Assembly (NCBI GenBank): GCA_035527515.1
Contig: DATLAJ010000130.1
Location: forward strand, 1-42,039
Source: a bacterium
GTDB lineage: Bacteria > B130-G9
Direction: 5' to 3'
Length of the DNA stretch: 42,039 nt
Shown: positions 16,698 to 25,573 of the stretch, piece after piece
Position numbering within the stretch: position 1 is the first letter of the stretch
How the letters are laid out: each line of letters begins with the position of its first letter
The notes under the pieces: model-generated
Database searches by the model: none
What the model was told of the DNA's origin: nothing
The model's input: only the letters and a program-made list of their open reading frames with translations
Program-made: the position numbers and the translations under genes

Positions 16698-17345
16698 CTA
16701 TAACTTCTTGTGGCAGAACCACCAATCATAACAGCCCTCCCCATATTGTGCCTTCCGCTCGCTGGCACCCTTCTCATCTGACGGGGGTGGGATTATCACG
16801 TGGTCTTTGACCAGCTCGTTCTCAGGCCAGTTAGCCGGCATCGCTACCTTGTTGGCATCGGAGACCTGAAGCCCTTTGACCATACGAACGATCTCGTCCA
16901 TATTCCGCCCAAGTTCCTGAGGGTAATACACCATCGCCCTAAGGATGGCTTGGGGATCAACGACGAAAACCGCGCGAACCGTGTTCGTGCCCTTGCCAGG
17001 GTGGATAATCCCGAGAGATTTGGCCACATCCCCCAGACCATCAGCAATGACAGGGAACTTAATCTTGACGCCCAGGTTCTCCTCAATCCATTGAATCCAC
17101 TTAATATGAGAGAAGACCTGGTCAATACTCAGCCCAATCAGCTTGCAGCCAAGCTCCTCGAACTGCTCAAAACGCTTCTGGAATGCAACGAATTCAGTCG
17201 TGCAAACCGGCGTGAAGTCCCCCGGATGGCTGAACAGCACGAACCATTTGCCGTCGAACGCGTCCGGCAGCTTCATCCTCCCATGAGTTGTTTGAACCTC
17301 CATATCGGGGAACCTATCCCCAATCAGCGGCATCCCTTCCACCAT
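16698..17345 (-). CDS. Prx6/AhpC-type peroxiredoxin with C-terminal extension
   Basis: The 215-residue thiol peroxidase reduces hydrogen peroxide and organic peroxides. The peroxidatic Cys48 is in [10 protein letters not shown]. The long C-terminal arm and two late cysteines, Cys205 and Cys211 ([12 protein letters not shown]), match the archaeal ApTPx type, which is Prx6-like in fold but uses a late resolving cysteine. The ATG at 17345 has AGGAGG about six bases upstream. It is the second gene after the promoter at 18083-18111 and handles the peroxide made by the superoxide reductase encoded next. Confidence 0.94.
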   Translation of the reverse strand: MVEGMPLIGDRFPDMEVQTTHGRMKLPDAFDGKWFVLFSHPGDFTPVCTTEFVAFQKRFEQFEELGCKLIGLSIDQVFSHIKWIQWIEENLGVKIKFPVIADGLGDVAKSLGIIHPGKGTNTVRAVFVVDPQAILRAMVYYPQELGRNMDEIVRMVKGLQVSDANKVAMPANWPENELVKDHVIIPPPSDEKGASERKAQYGEGCYDWWFCHKKL

Positions 17346-17395
17346 TACATCTCCTCCTAATTAAACAAAACACTTTAGATATAAGATATACTGGG

Positions 17396-17968
17396 TCACC
17401 AATTCTCGCACAAAACCTCGAAGTGTGCCTGCGGGTGCGCACAGGCCGGACACGACTGAGGCGCCTCAGTCCCGACATGCAAATAGCCACAGTTGCGGCA
17501 GCGCCAGACGATAGGTTTGTCTTTCTTGAAAACTGTGCCCGCCTCGACATTTGCCAGAAGGCCCAAGTAGCGTTTCTCGTGCTGCTTCTCGGCAACGGCA
17601 ATTGCCTCGAATACCCTTGCTATAACCTCGAAGCCCTCATCACGCGCAATCTTAGCAAAGCCCGGATACATCTCCGAGTGCTCGTAGTGCTCGCCAGCCG
17701 CGGCAGCCTTGAGATTCTCCGCCGTGGTCCCTATCACACCAGCCGGAAACGCTGCGGTTATCTCAACCTCGCCGCCCTCGAGAAAATTGAACAGCCGCTT
17801 CGCGTGCTCCTTCTCCTGGTTAGCGGTCTCCTCGAAGATGGCTGATATCTGCACAAAGCCCTCTTTCATCGCTGCGCCGGCGAAATATGTATAGCGATTG
17901 CGGGCCTGCGACTCGCCCGCAAACGCCGTCAAAATGTTTCTCTCAGTCTTGCTCCCTTTCAGGTTCAA
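17396..17968 (-). CDS. rbr: Rubrerythrin
   Basis: The 190-residue enzyme reduces hydrogen peroxide to water with electrons from rubredoxin. The diiron domain (1-145) has GESQARNRY (Glu19), NQEKEHAKR (Glu52, His55), GEHYEHSEMY (Glu93 to Glu99 region) and AEKQHEKRY. The C-terminal rubredoxin-like domain has Cys157, Cys160, Cys173 and Cys176. Translation is inferred to start at a TTG (17966-17968) with GGGAG seven bases upstream; no ATG fits the family N-terminus. It is the first gene of the redox series and lies about 108 bases downstream of a strong promoter-like sequence. Confidence 0.95.
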   Translation of the reverse strand: MNLKGSKTERNILTAFAGESQARNRYTYFAGAAMKEGFVQISAIFEETANQEKEHAKRLFNFLEGGEVEITAAFPAGVIGTTAENLKAAAAGEHYEHSEMYPGFAKIARDEGFEVIARVFEAIAVAEKQHEKRYLGLLANVEAGTVFKKDKPIVWRCRNCGYLHVGTEAPQSCPACAHPQAHFEVLCENW

Positions 17969-18082
17969 TACATCACTCCCTTCTTTAAGCGCTACCTATC
18001 CTCATTCCTCAAAAAATAACATCCTTCCTCCGCTGGACGGCCTTTCTACCCCGCCAATACCCTCGAGCTCGCATCAGCGATT

Positions 18083-18111
18083 ACAATAAACCCTCTCCAC
18101 CGGTATGTCAA
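18083..18111 (-). promoter_or_regulatory. Sigma70-type promoter of the redox-defence series
   Basis: On the minus strand a perfect TTGACA (18106-18111), a 17-base spacer and TATTGT (18083-18088) stand upstream of rubrerythrin. Transcription would start near 18076, leaving a leader of about 108 bases. I saw no clear PerR or Fur box, so regulation is not evident. The MITE copy 2 begins 15 bases upstream of the -35 box. Confidence 0.65.
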
Positions 18112-18126
18112 CCTGACTGAGAGGCC

Positions 18127-18447
18127 CCGATAATCAGATTGATCGTTTCTGAAGTTGAGCTCTGAAGCTGGCTGCCACGTGGGCACGGGAGTTCATGTCG
18201 ACGGCCGAGTTGCTGGCTCTTTCAGCTAGCGGGTGCGAACGAGGGGTGCAGGCTGCAAATCCCCGACAGGGGATACCGTGGGTAGCCGTGCGTGCAACGC
18301 AACGGGGAGGTTAGAAAGGGGGATTGTGGCGCTATTCGGACCGTCAGGCTGCGCCTGCGGCTACCCATGGTCTGCCCTTCGGGCAGGAGCTTCTGCCCTC
18401 CAGCCGCGAGGCAGCCGCAACGTTCCCCGCTCCAATCTGATTGTCGG
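18127..18447. mobile_element. MITE-like inverted-repeat element, copy 2
   Basis: This 321-base segment is nearly identical to 6535-6832 but has two small insertions (about 13 bases near 18155, which partly duplicates neighbouring sequence, and about 9 bases near 18310). Its ends are CCGATAATCAGATTGA (18127-18142) and CCAATCTGATTGTCGG (18432-18447), imperfect inverted repeats. It occupies the gap between the divergently regulated rubrerythrin series and lptFG. There is no coding content that I can support. Confidence 0.75.
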
Positions 18448-18527
18448 ACGAGAACCATCTCTGCACACCGAGCCGCACGAATCGGCCCTGACTTTTAGAC
18501 CCGTCCAGTGGCAGATGATAGACACTC

Positions 18528-20978
18528 TCAGGTCCTTGCGTGAGAGAAGAGAAATAGTCCTGTCGTGCCGAAAAGAATGTTTGCTGACCAGGCAGCAAGA
18601 AAGTCAGGTATCCGCGCGCTGTGGCCGAAAGATATGAACGTTGAATGGACCACGAAGAAGACGCCCGCGATAGCGATCCCGGCCCCCAGCCCCACCAGCC
18701 TCCCACTTCTGGCCGCCATCGCTCCAAGAGGCACAGCGATGAGCGCGATTATGAAGGCAATCATGGGCATCGCTATCTTGTTCATTAGATCGGTCTCGTA
18801 TTGCTGATAGCTGTATCCTGCGCTCTTGAGCTCCTCGATATATCGACTCAACTGGCCGTAACTCATCTCGTCGGGTTCCGGCTTTAGCTTGATGAAGTCA
18901 TCCGGCGTCTCATCTAGCCGAAGCACCAGACGCTCCATTATCTCAGACCTCGGCCCTTCTGGCGTCATTCGTTTGAAGTCCACGTTCTCAAAGAACCACT
19001 TGCCGTCGGTGTAATAGGCGCTCTCGGCCTGCAAGATATGCTCGATATTCAAGCTTCTGTCGAACTCAAAGATGGTTATGTCCTTCATAATGGGCTCTCG
19101 AGGGCGTTGGTCGATGTAGCCGATGTTGTATATGCGGTTACCGACGCCTCTGTACCAAATCCTGTACTTGGCGAATTTGCTCTTTCTCTTCTGGAGATTG
19201 ATCTCCTCATGCTTGACCCTGTACGCCTCTTGATTCGTATAGGGCACAATGTATTCACTAAGAAGAAACGATGCCGCACTCGCCAGCAGCGCAATTGCAA
19301 AGACCCCGGCCGATATGCGCTGTAGGCTCGTCCCACCAGCCTGCAACACTACGAGCTCGTTGCTCCGCGACATCAGGTTTATGGTCATCAGCGCCGTCAC
19401 AAGCACCGCCATGGGGATGACCCAGAAGAGCAGCTGGGGGATTGAAAGGGCGACATATCTGAGCGCCGACATCACGCCGGACTTATGCTCGATTACATCG
19501 TCAATGACCTCCACAAAATTCACGACGCAGAAGATTAGAATCAGCCCGCAGACCACTATCGCCATGATGCGCACGAACTTCGCGGCGACATAGCGGTCTA
19601 GAAGCCTGGGAAAGCGAGGCCTGCCGCTGCCGACCCAGTATCCGGACAACCTTGCCCCAGTTGAGGGTCTGAGCCCAAGTCTCCTTCTCGCACCGAGCCC
19701 CGAAAGCCGGCTTCTCACCCGTGCAAAGAAGAGAAACAGCGCATCCGACAGCCAGAGCTTCGGTTTCCTCTCCAGGGCCGAGTAGTAAAGCAGGAAGGCG
19801 GCGAAGATGGCCAAGACTATGTTGGGGAGCCACATCGAAAGCATTGGCGACAGGTCGCCGTTGTCGCCAAGATTCTGGCCGGCCGAGAGAAGTACATAGT
19901 AGGCGAGAAACAGTAGCAGGCTCATCCCGATGCTGCCGCCCTGTTTCCTGCGGCGGTTGAAGATGCCCAACGGAACACCGATGAGGGCGAAGATTATACA
20001 GGCAAACGGCAACGAGAATTTTTTGTGAAGCTCGACGCGGCTGGAGTTATGGACCCACTGCCAATAGCGATATGATCGCTCGAGGCCCTTTGTGTTTTCC
20101 TCATTGCTCCCATTGGCAGGCCCCTTTTCAACGGCCTCTAAGTAGGCATTCTTAGAGGCCTTCAACTGCTTGAGGTTTTCGGCTATGACGTTTTTCAGCT
20201 CCGCAACCGTCATCTCACGGTGGCTAAATGGGACCTTTTTTTTGAGCGTTTTTCTTGTCTGCTCATTGAGCAATGGAAGGTTCTGCGTGGCGAAACTCGA
20301 GACGGTGTATCTTTTCGCGTGGGACCGGGGTAGTTCATGGATACTGCCATTCTCAAGCTTGAGGTAGGTCTGCTCGCCCTCTTGGTCAGAGAAAAGACGT
20401 CCCCTCGCTGCAACCATCAGCTGCTGGTCGCCCGCGTCATTGGTGTGGGAGACGAATATGCCGTGCATGGTTGGGTCGTCCGGGAGCTTCTCCTGGACGT
20501 AGAGCATGAAGTCCTTGAACTTGTCATAGAAGACCCTGGGCTCGATCTGGGCGTCAGCGTGCTTGGTGGCTATCTCAATGATCTTCTCCTTGGCAGGGCG
20601 GTTAGCGTAGGGCAGGACGTAAAGCATTATCGCTGAAGACAGCAGCCAGCCCAGAATCCCCAGCACGAGTGGCGGACGCAGCATCCTGAAGAGACTGATG
20701 CCGTTAGCCTTCAGCGCAACAATCTCGTTGTCGGCCGACATCCGTGAGAAGGTCATCAAAATCGCCACCAGCACCGCCATCGGAACCGAAAGCACCAAGA
20801 GCGATGGGAGCAGGAACACCAAAAACAGAAAGAAGACCGAGGCAGGAACACCCTTGTTGATGATCATCTCCATCAACCGGAGCATCCTGTGCATGACAAG
20901 GATTGTCGTTATCAGCGCGATGCACAGCCCAAGGGGTCCCAGCATCTGCCGGAATATGTATCTGTCAAGCTTCGTCAT
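18528..20978 (-). CDS. Fused LptF-LptG lipopolysaccharide export permease
   Basis: The 816-residue protein contains two complete LptF/LptG permease units in one chain. Unit one spans about 1-400, with DRYIFRQMLGPL at the start, membrane helices near 10-30, 48-75, 100-120 and 320-395, and a periplasmic beta-jellyroll between. Unit two spans about 455-816, starting LLDRYVAAKFVRIM and repeating the same layout. Normally LptF and LptG are separate proteins of about 360 residues that form a heterodimer with the LptB ATPase and pull LPS from the inner membrane. The linker (about 405-455) is Arg-rich and should be cytosolic. No LptB, LptC or LptA gene is in the window. Confidence 0.9.
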   Translation of the reverse strand: MTKLDRYIFRQMLGPLGLCIALITTILVMHRMLRLMEMIINKGVPASVFFLFLVFLLPSLLVLSVPMAVLVAILMTFSRMSADNEIVALKANGISLFRMLRPPLVLGILGWLLSSAIMLYVLPYANRPAKEKIIEIATKHADAQIEPRVFYDKFKDFMLYVQEKLPDDPTMHGIFVSHTNDAGDQQLMVAARGRLFSDQEGEQTYLKLENGSIHELPRSHAKRYTVSSFATQNLPLLNEQTRKTLKKKVPFSHREMTVAELKNVIAENLKQLKASKNAYLEAVEKGPANGSNEENTKGLERSYRYWQWVHNSSRVELHKKFSLPFACIIFALIGVPLGIFNRRRKQGGSIGMSLLLFLAYYVLLSAGQNLGDNGDLSPMLSMWLPNIVLAIFAAFLLYYSALERKPKLWLSDALFLFFARVRSRLSGLGARRRLGLRPSTGARLSGYWVGSGRPRFPRLLDRYVAAKFVRIMAIVVCGLILIFCVVNFVEVIDDVIEHKSGVMSALRYVALSIPQLLFWVIPMAVLVTALMTINLMSRSNELVVLQAGGTSLQRISAGVFAIALLASAASFLLSEYIVPYTNQEAYRVKHEEINLQKRKSKFAKYRIWYRGVGNRIYNIGYIDQRPREPIMKDITIFEFDRSLNIEHILQAESAYYTDGKWFFENVDFKRMTPEGPRSEIMERLVLRLDETPDDFIKLKPEPDEMSYGQLSRYIEELKSAGYSYQQYETDLMNKIAMPMIAFIIALIAVPLGAMAARSGRLVGLGAGIAIAGVFFVVHSTFISFGHSARIPDFLAAWSANILFGTTGLFLFSHART

Positions 20979-21143
20979 GACTTACAGCTCAAAGCCCAAG
21001 TTCTAGCATGCGCCGCAGTTATATATTCCAAAGAATACATCATCTCACCGCTGCGTCTCGAATCTCTAGGTCAGACACGGCGGTCTAAAAACTTCCCTAC
21101 ACTCACTAAGCAAATTAGCGAGGCAATAGTTGGCGTAGTAAGG

Positions 21144-23591
21144 TTATGCGGGCTTCCGGCGAGCGACTGCGACAATGGCGAGGCCGTAGCAGAGTATAGC
21201 AAGCAGGAGACATGCTGTGAACCCAGCCCACATCCCGGTGATGATGGCGAGGATCGAGCCAAGCACCGAAGCTGTGCCATTGACTGCCCAGGCCCACGGG
21301 ATCAGGAATTCCTCACTGCCGGAAAGGGACTTGATCCCAAGCGGGAATAGCCTGCCCATGGCCAGCCCGAACGGCAGCAACATTGCCACACATACAGCGA
21401 ATCTGGCAGGCAGCCCCGCTGACGTGAAGCGCTCAAGGAATCTCGCGGAATAGGCGATGAACAGACCCAAAAGAACGATCACTGCCAGGGCAGAGACCGC
21501 ACAGTCAAGCCTCAGCCGGCGCTGTCCTATCGACGTTGCGCGCGAAGGAGCACCGTCAGGCGTCCCGGCGCCTTTATCTGATGACCATCGTGGCCCCACG
21601 CGCTCCGTTAGCAGGCTGCCGATGCCCGCGAACAGCAGCAGAGAGAAAAGCACTACGACAAGCGAGTAGGTTGGATGGCCAAGAAAAAGCGTCATCCTCT
21701 GCATTACGGATATCTCGACGAGCATGAAACCCAGGCCAATCGAGACGAAATAGAGAAGCCTCGGCAAAACGCTAGCGGAAAGGCTCTTTAGCCTGCCACT
21801 CTTGAAGTAGAGCGGCAAGAGTATGAGCAATAGGCTGAGCGCAAGATACACAAAGAACAGGAAAACGACCACGATTTGAGCGTATAGGTTGTGGTCTAGA
21901 GCGCCTCCGAGGTGTTTGAGCGAGCTAAACATTGAGAAGGGCTTCAGAAGGTTGAAGAAGAAGGGACGATCGTCGGTTGGCGGCGATACGTCCAGGGGAT
22001 ACTGCCTGAAGAATGCGTCTCTGTCCTTACTCTCGATCAGCTTGGTGAACGTCGGGTCCCCTCCCCGTCCCGGAAGGAACAAGACCTTGTAGTCAAGCGT
22101 CTCAGCGATCTTCTGAAGTAGGTCGATCTCATCCTCAGTAAACGGCGATTTTTTGAGGATTGTCGTTCCGGCCGGCGGACAGGCTAGCGCCGCAACGTGC
22201 CTTGCGGGGTCCTTCACGCCCTGGTCCTCGAGACAGGCGATGCAAAGAGACATAACGCGCAGCGTCTGCGTTGGCGGCGAGGAGACGTAGCGAGAGAAAG
22301 ATAATAGACCGTCATCAGTAAGTTTCTGCCAATACTCGTTGAACGCCTGCCGCGTGTACAGATTGTTCTCCGAAAGGGAGAAGGCGCCCGCAGCGGTTGC
22401 CGCCCACGTGTCAGTCATCGAGGATTGGATTATGTCGAACTTGCGCTTGCAGCGGCGGACCTGGCTTCTCGCATCGTCAACCACAACCGTTACGTCGGGC
22501 CGGTCGTAGATGTTTCCCACGAACCTCCCGAAATGCTTGCCGACGACATCGACGATAAGCCCGTTGATGTCGGCAGCGAAGACCGCTCTTGCCCCGAACA
22601 TCAGCGCCGAGAGAACGTCCCGACCGCCGCCGGGACCTATCACGAAGACGCTTGGATGCTGCTTTAGGAAATAGACTATCTCGGTTACGTCATACTTGAG
22701 GAACTTGAGCTTTGCAAAATCGCCATCAAAGTTAATAAGTGGCGTGGCTGCCGCGGCATCGATCTGCACCGCCAGCATTTTCGGAAGAGCGCCCTTGAAG
22801 GTCTTGCTCACGCCCCATCCGGGCACGGAATGCCAGTTGAAAACGTCCACCCTTGATAGCGCATTCCACCTGACGAAAAGAAGGTTCGGCCTTTCGCCCT
22901 TCCTCATCAACACGAGGTCCCGCTTCGACGTTACCTCGAGCATGCCGTCGCGGTGGCTGAAAGCCGCGATGGACAGCAGCGTGCATATCCCCACGACCGA
23001 GACGCCAATCCACGCTCGACGCCGCTCGAATCCCGCGAAGAATGCCGCGCCCAAAGCCGCAGTTGCCGCGATGATCGGGATGGCCGTTGGCGAGCCGAAC
23101 TTCTGCATCAGCACCACGATGCCCACGCAGCCGCACGCTGCGCCGGCGAGGTCTGCGAAGTAGAGCCTGCTTACTAGCTGGCAGTAGGCACGCAGAGCAA
23201 GAGCCACGCAGATGCCGGCCATGAGGAAAGGCACAGTCCACTCGAGGCATAACACGAGAAGCCTCAAAAACGAGCTCGCCGTCATCGCCGCCTCGAACGG
23301 AAACCACTTGAATGCGAGAAATGCACCGAGAATCGAGGCCGAGAAAAGAACGCCAAAGACCGAGAGATGCGGCGGCCGCTCTTTCTTGATGAGCCGCTCG
23401 GCGAAAACGTAGGTTATGATGCCGCCCGCGCTGAGTCCAAACAGCGCCATCGTTACGGCAAGAAAGGAGAAATGGTAGAACATCACGACCGAGAAAAGCC
23501 GCGTGATATTGACCTCGAGCATCAGAAGCGACAGCGTCGTGAAGAATATACCCAAAAAAAGGAGCGTCCGCCGCCCCTGATGTTCGTCCAA
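21144..23591 (-). CDS. Polytopic membrane protein with spermidine-synthase-like domain
   Basis: The protein is about 815 residues from a TTG at 23591, which has GAGGG five bases upstream; a TTG at 23660 would add 23 residues but overlaps the -10 box of the likely promoter. Six to eight membrane helices form the N-terminal third. A spermidine-synthase-like Rossmann domain follows, with FVIGPGGGRDVLSALMFGA, the acidic loop FAADINGLIV, and VVVDDARSQV. A second block of about seven helices ends the protein. Such membrane-embedded relatives are seldom tied to polyamine synthesis; the substrate is unknown. It lies upstream of lptFG on the same strand with a 165-base gap. Confidence 0.8.
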   Translation of the reverse strand: MDEHQGRRTLLFLGIFFTTLSLLMLEVNITRLFSVVMFYHFSFLAVTMALFGLSAGGIITYVFAERLIKKERPPHLSVFGVLFSASILGAFLAFKWFPFEAAMTASSFLRLLVLCLEWTVPFLMAGICVALALRAYCQLVSRLYFADLAGAACGCVGIVVLMQKFGSPTAIPIIAATAALGAAFFAGFERRRAWIGVSVVGICTLLSIAAFSHRDGMLEVTSKRDLVLMRKGERPNLLFVRWNALSRVDVFNWHSVPGWGVSKTFKGALPKMLAVQIDAAAATPLINFDGDFAKLKFLKYDVTEIVYFLKQHPSVFVIGPGGGRDVLSALMFGARAVFAADINGLIVDVVGKHFGRFVGNIYDRPDVTVVVDDARSQVRRCKRKFDIIQSSMTDTWAATAAGAFSLSENNLYTRQAFNEYWQKLTDDGLLSFSRYVSSPPTQTLRVMSLCIACLEDQGVKDPARHVAALACPPAGTTILKKSPFTEDEIDLLQKIAETLDYKVLFLPGRGGDPTFTKLIESKDRDAFFRQYPLDVSPPTDDRPFFFNLLKPFSMFSSLKHLGGALDHNLYAQIVVVFLFFVYLALSLLLILLPLYFKSGRLKSLSASVLPRLLYFVSIGLGFMLVEISVMQRMTLFLGHPTYSLVVVLFSLLLFAGIGSLLTERVGPRWSSDKGAGTPDGAPSRATSIGQRRLRLDCAVSALAVIVLLGLFIAYSARFLERFTSAGLPARFAVCVAMLLPFGLAMGRLFPLGIKSLSGSEEFLIPWAWAVNGTASVLGSILAIITGMWAGFTACLLLAILCYGLAIVAVARRKPA

Positions 23592-23658
23592 ATCTGCCCT
23601 CGAATAACCCGTAAAACGCTGGCCCTCAATCCCGCAAAAGCGGCTCCAAAGTCCCGCC

Positions 23659-23688
23659 AATGTAGCCTCTGCCGCGCCTCAAAGTCAA
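23659..23688 (-). promoter_or_regulatory. Candidate promoter for the spermidine-synthase-like gene
   Basis: On the minus strand TTGACT (23683-23688), an 18-base spacer and TACATT (23659-23664) predict transcription from about 23652. This favours translation from the TTG at 23591 over the TTG at 23660. Confidence 0.4.
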
Positions 23689-23755
23689 TCGGAGATCAAT
23701 CAACTGGGGCACAAAAGGAGAATCCGCCTTCGCCAGGCTACGGCGGACAAGAAGG

Positions 23756-24006
23756 GTAGAAAGGGACTTAACGGAGGGCATCGCCCCAGACTAGCTTTTG
23801 TTCTTCGTGGTTCTTAGTGTCCTTAGTGGATCCCCCATTTATTAGATGAGTCGTCCACGAAGGGCACGAAGGCACACGAAGGGAAGCAAAGTAGAAAGGG
23901 AATCAACGGAGGGCATCGCGCCAGACTAGCTTTTGTTCTTCGTGTCTCTTAGTGTCCTTAGTGGATCCCCTATTTATTAGATGAGTCGTCCACGAAGGGC
24001 ACGAAG
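23756..24006. repeat. 135-base tandem repeat with CTTCGTG/CACGAAG inverted arms
   Basis: Two adjacent copies start with GTAGAAAGGG at 23756 and 23891, a period of 135 bases; the second is incomplete. Each copy holds long inverted arms, CTTCGTG..CTTAGTGGA and TCCACGAAGGGCACGAAG, able to form a large hairpin. A related inverted pair lies at 32266-32344. The stretch holds no gene. Confidence 0.8.
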
Positions 24007-24016
24007 CCGGCCCCTT

Positions 24017-24070
24017 TGGAGTGCGGCGGCTTGACGCCGCTTTCATTGGTGGTGGCTTGACACCACCCTC
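24017..24070 (+). repeat. Twin-hairpin repeat, GCTTGA-loop family
   Basis: Two hairpins, GCGGCG-GCTTGA-CGCCGC and GGTGGTG-GCTTGA-CACCACC, stand in tandem after a GGAGT box. The 54-base unit is repeated in inverted orientation at 34621-34674 with only a few changes. Confidence 0.8.
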
Positions 24071-24111
24071 TCATGGGCGAATGGGCAACAGGCGCAATGG
24101 CAAAAGGGACA

Positions 24112-24158
24112 CGCCCTGAAAGGGCGCACCGTGGGTAGCCGTGCGTGCAACGCAACGG
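24112..24158 (+). repeat. REP-like hairpin module
   Basis: CGCCCTGAAAGGGCG is followed by a 30-base sequence (24129-24158) containing GTGGGTAGCCGTGCGTGCAA that is identical to the interior of both MITE copies (for example 6670-6699). Related modules lie at 25869-25897 and 26039-26067. Confidence 0.7.
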
Positions 24159-24186
24159 ATCCGGGGCCGACCTTCCCCTCTCCTCC

Positions 24187-24309
24187 TCACGCCCGCCTCG
24201 CCACCTTGTTCGCCAGAATAGAGATCAGCCCGCCCAGGCCAATGTAGCCGAAGATGACCTCGAGAGCCGCGAAGAATCGCACCGAACCTGGTTGTGCGCC
24301 CTCAATCAC
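24187..24309 (-). pseudogene. Remnant C-terminus of a second ion-channel gene
   Basis: A short open frame just downstream of, and overlapping by a few bases, the channel gene at 24302 encodes PGSVRFFAALEVIFGYIGLG followed by GLISILANKVARRA and a stop. This aligns with the last membrane helix of the intact neighbour (PGRLFVVVEVILGYIYLGVL and ISVFASG). Pore helix, selectivity filter and sensor domain are missing, so this is the tail of a lost paralogue, left by deletion between tandem copies, rather than a working gene. A small translated peptide cannot be excluded because a GTG overlaps the upstream stop. Confidence 0.65.
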
Positions 24310-25573
24310 CTTTTATGAATTGGACGATTCCGCTAGCGAACACTGATATGAGAACACCCAAATAGATATATCCTAAGATCACCTCAACTACCACAAATAG
24401 CCGGCCCGGAAGATTCAAAGGAACCACATCGCCGAATCCGAGAGTTGTCATCGTAACAATGCTGTAATAATAGGGAACGAATCCATCCGAAGCATATCCA
24501 TCCAGAGAAAGCTCATAAACTTCCCCCACCTTGGGATCGATTACTGAGAGAAATCCTGCAATGGGTTCCGGAAGCCATTGAGGGCATGTATAGTCTGCAT
24601 ACGCGAAGCCGAAGATGAAAGCCAATATGGCGATTTGGATAAAGAAAAGAATGTATGATTTACCGTAGAAGAGGAGCCAGCGCAGCATGAATGCATTTGC
24701 AGGATTATGTGCACGGTAATCTTCTACGCGCGAAATCCACTTCACGTAACGCCTGGCGGCGGGCGTCATGCGAGCTCGATCAATGCCATCGGCGCCGTCC
24801 CAGCGAGTAATTTGGATCCTACCGTCTCTGCTTCTGAGTGCATCTCTAAACATCGTCGATACGGTATATAGTGTCTGCTTTATCTCTCTGAGGTCGGCTT
24901 CATTCATCTTCGCCAGCGATAGATCCGCATTCCGTATATCCGAATAGCGCAGGTCAGTTCGCGTCAGATTGGCTCCTCTAAGACTTGCCCCTCGAAGGTC
25001 GGAGTTCCAGATGTTGGAACCCTCGAGATTCACATCGAATAAACCCGCATCCCGCAGGTCCATGTCCCACCCATGCAGAACTCCCCGTATCCACGCTTGA
25101 CGAAGCGAAGCCCCTCTCATCGAGGCGGCAATTAGGGTCGCTCCCTCCAGGTTAACACCGTCTAGCCGTGCATTGTTGAATTCAGCGCTTTGAAGGCTGG
25201 CACCGCGAAGATCCGCCTTAGTAAGGTCGGCATCTGAAAAATCGGCGCATTCTGCGATGGTCTGCGCTAGATGTGTATGATTAAGAATGGCTCCATTCAG
25301 CTTGGCGTGGCAAATATCCGCGCCCTGCATCTTGGCGCGTGACAGATTAGCCCCTTCCAGCTTCGCCCCACCCATTTTGGCGCCCCCAAGCTCTGCCGCC
25401 ACAAGGTCAGCTTCCTGCAGAACGGCACCGAAGAGTTTGGCTTTTTGATGTTCGATGTGTATTTTGAATCCACGCTTCTGCTGCCCGGCTAAGTGCTCCC
25501 AGCAGTTGTCCTCGTCAAACAGAGCGAGCTTCTCGCAATCCTCATGTTTGCAGACTTTGTCGCTCGCCATCAT
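24302..25573 (-). CDS. Pentapeptide-repeat / K+-channel fusion protein 1
   Basis: The 423-residue protein begins with a Cys/His cluster (CKHEDC at 8-13, CWEH at 24-27) that could bind a metal. Next come about 35 pentapeptide repeats of the A(D/N)LxxA type (about 48-232), expected to form a right-handed quadrilateral beta-helix. A linker with helices follows (235-295), then two membrane helices (about 306-326 and 391-415) flanking a pore loop with selectivity filter TLGFGD (377-382), as in two-helix K+ channels. The fold suggests a tetrameric channel with a cytosolic beta-helix sensor. A GGAG box precedes the start. A remnant of a paralogue follows directly. Confidence 0.9.
   Translation of the reverse strand: MMASDKVCKHEDCEKLALFDEDNCWEHLAGQQKRGFKIHIEHQKAKLFGAVLQEADLVAAELGGAKMGGAKLEGANLSRAKMQGADICHAKLNGAILNHTHLAQTIAECADFSDADLTKADLRGASLQSAEFNNARLDGVNLEGATLIAASMRGASLRQAWIRGVLHGWDMDLRDAGLFDVNLEGSNIWNSDLRGASLRGANLTRTDLRYSDIRNADLSLAKMNEADLREIKQTLYTVSTMFRDALRSRDGRIQITRWDGADGIDRARMTPAARRYVKWISRVEDYRAHNPANAFMLRWLLFYGKSYILFFIQIAILAFIFGFAYADYTCPQWLPEPIAGFLSVIDPKVGEVYELSLDGYASDGFVPYYYSIVTMTTLGFGDVVPLNLPGRLFVVVEVILGYIYLGVLISVFASGIVQFIKGD

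Noticed and set aside
23756-24006. CRISPR-like repeated unit
   Set aside because: Only two 135-base copies with no spacers; it is a tandem duplication.
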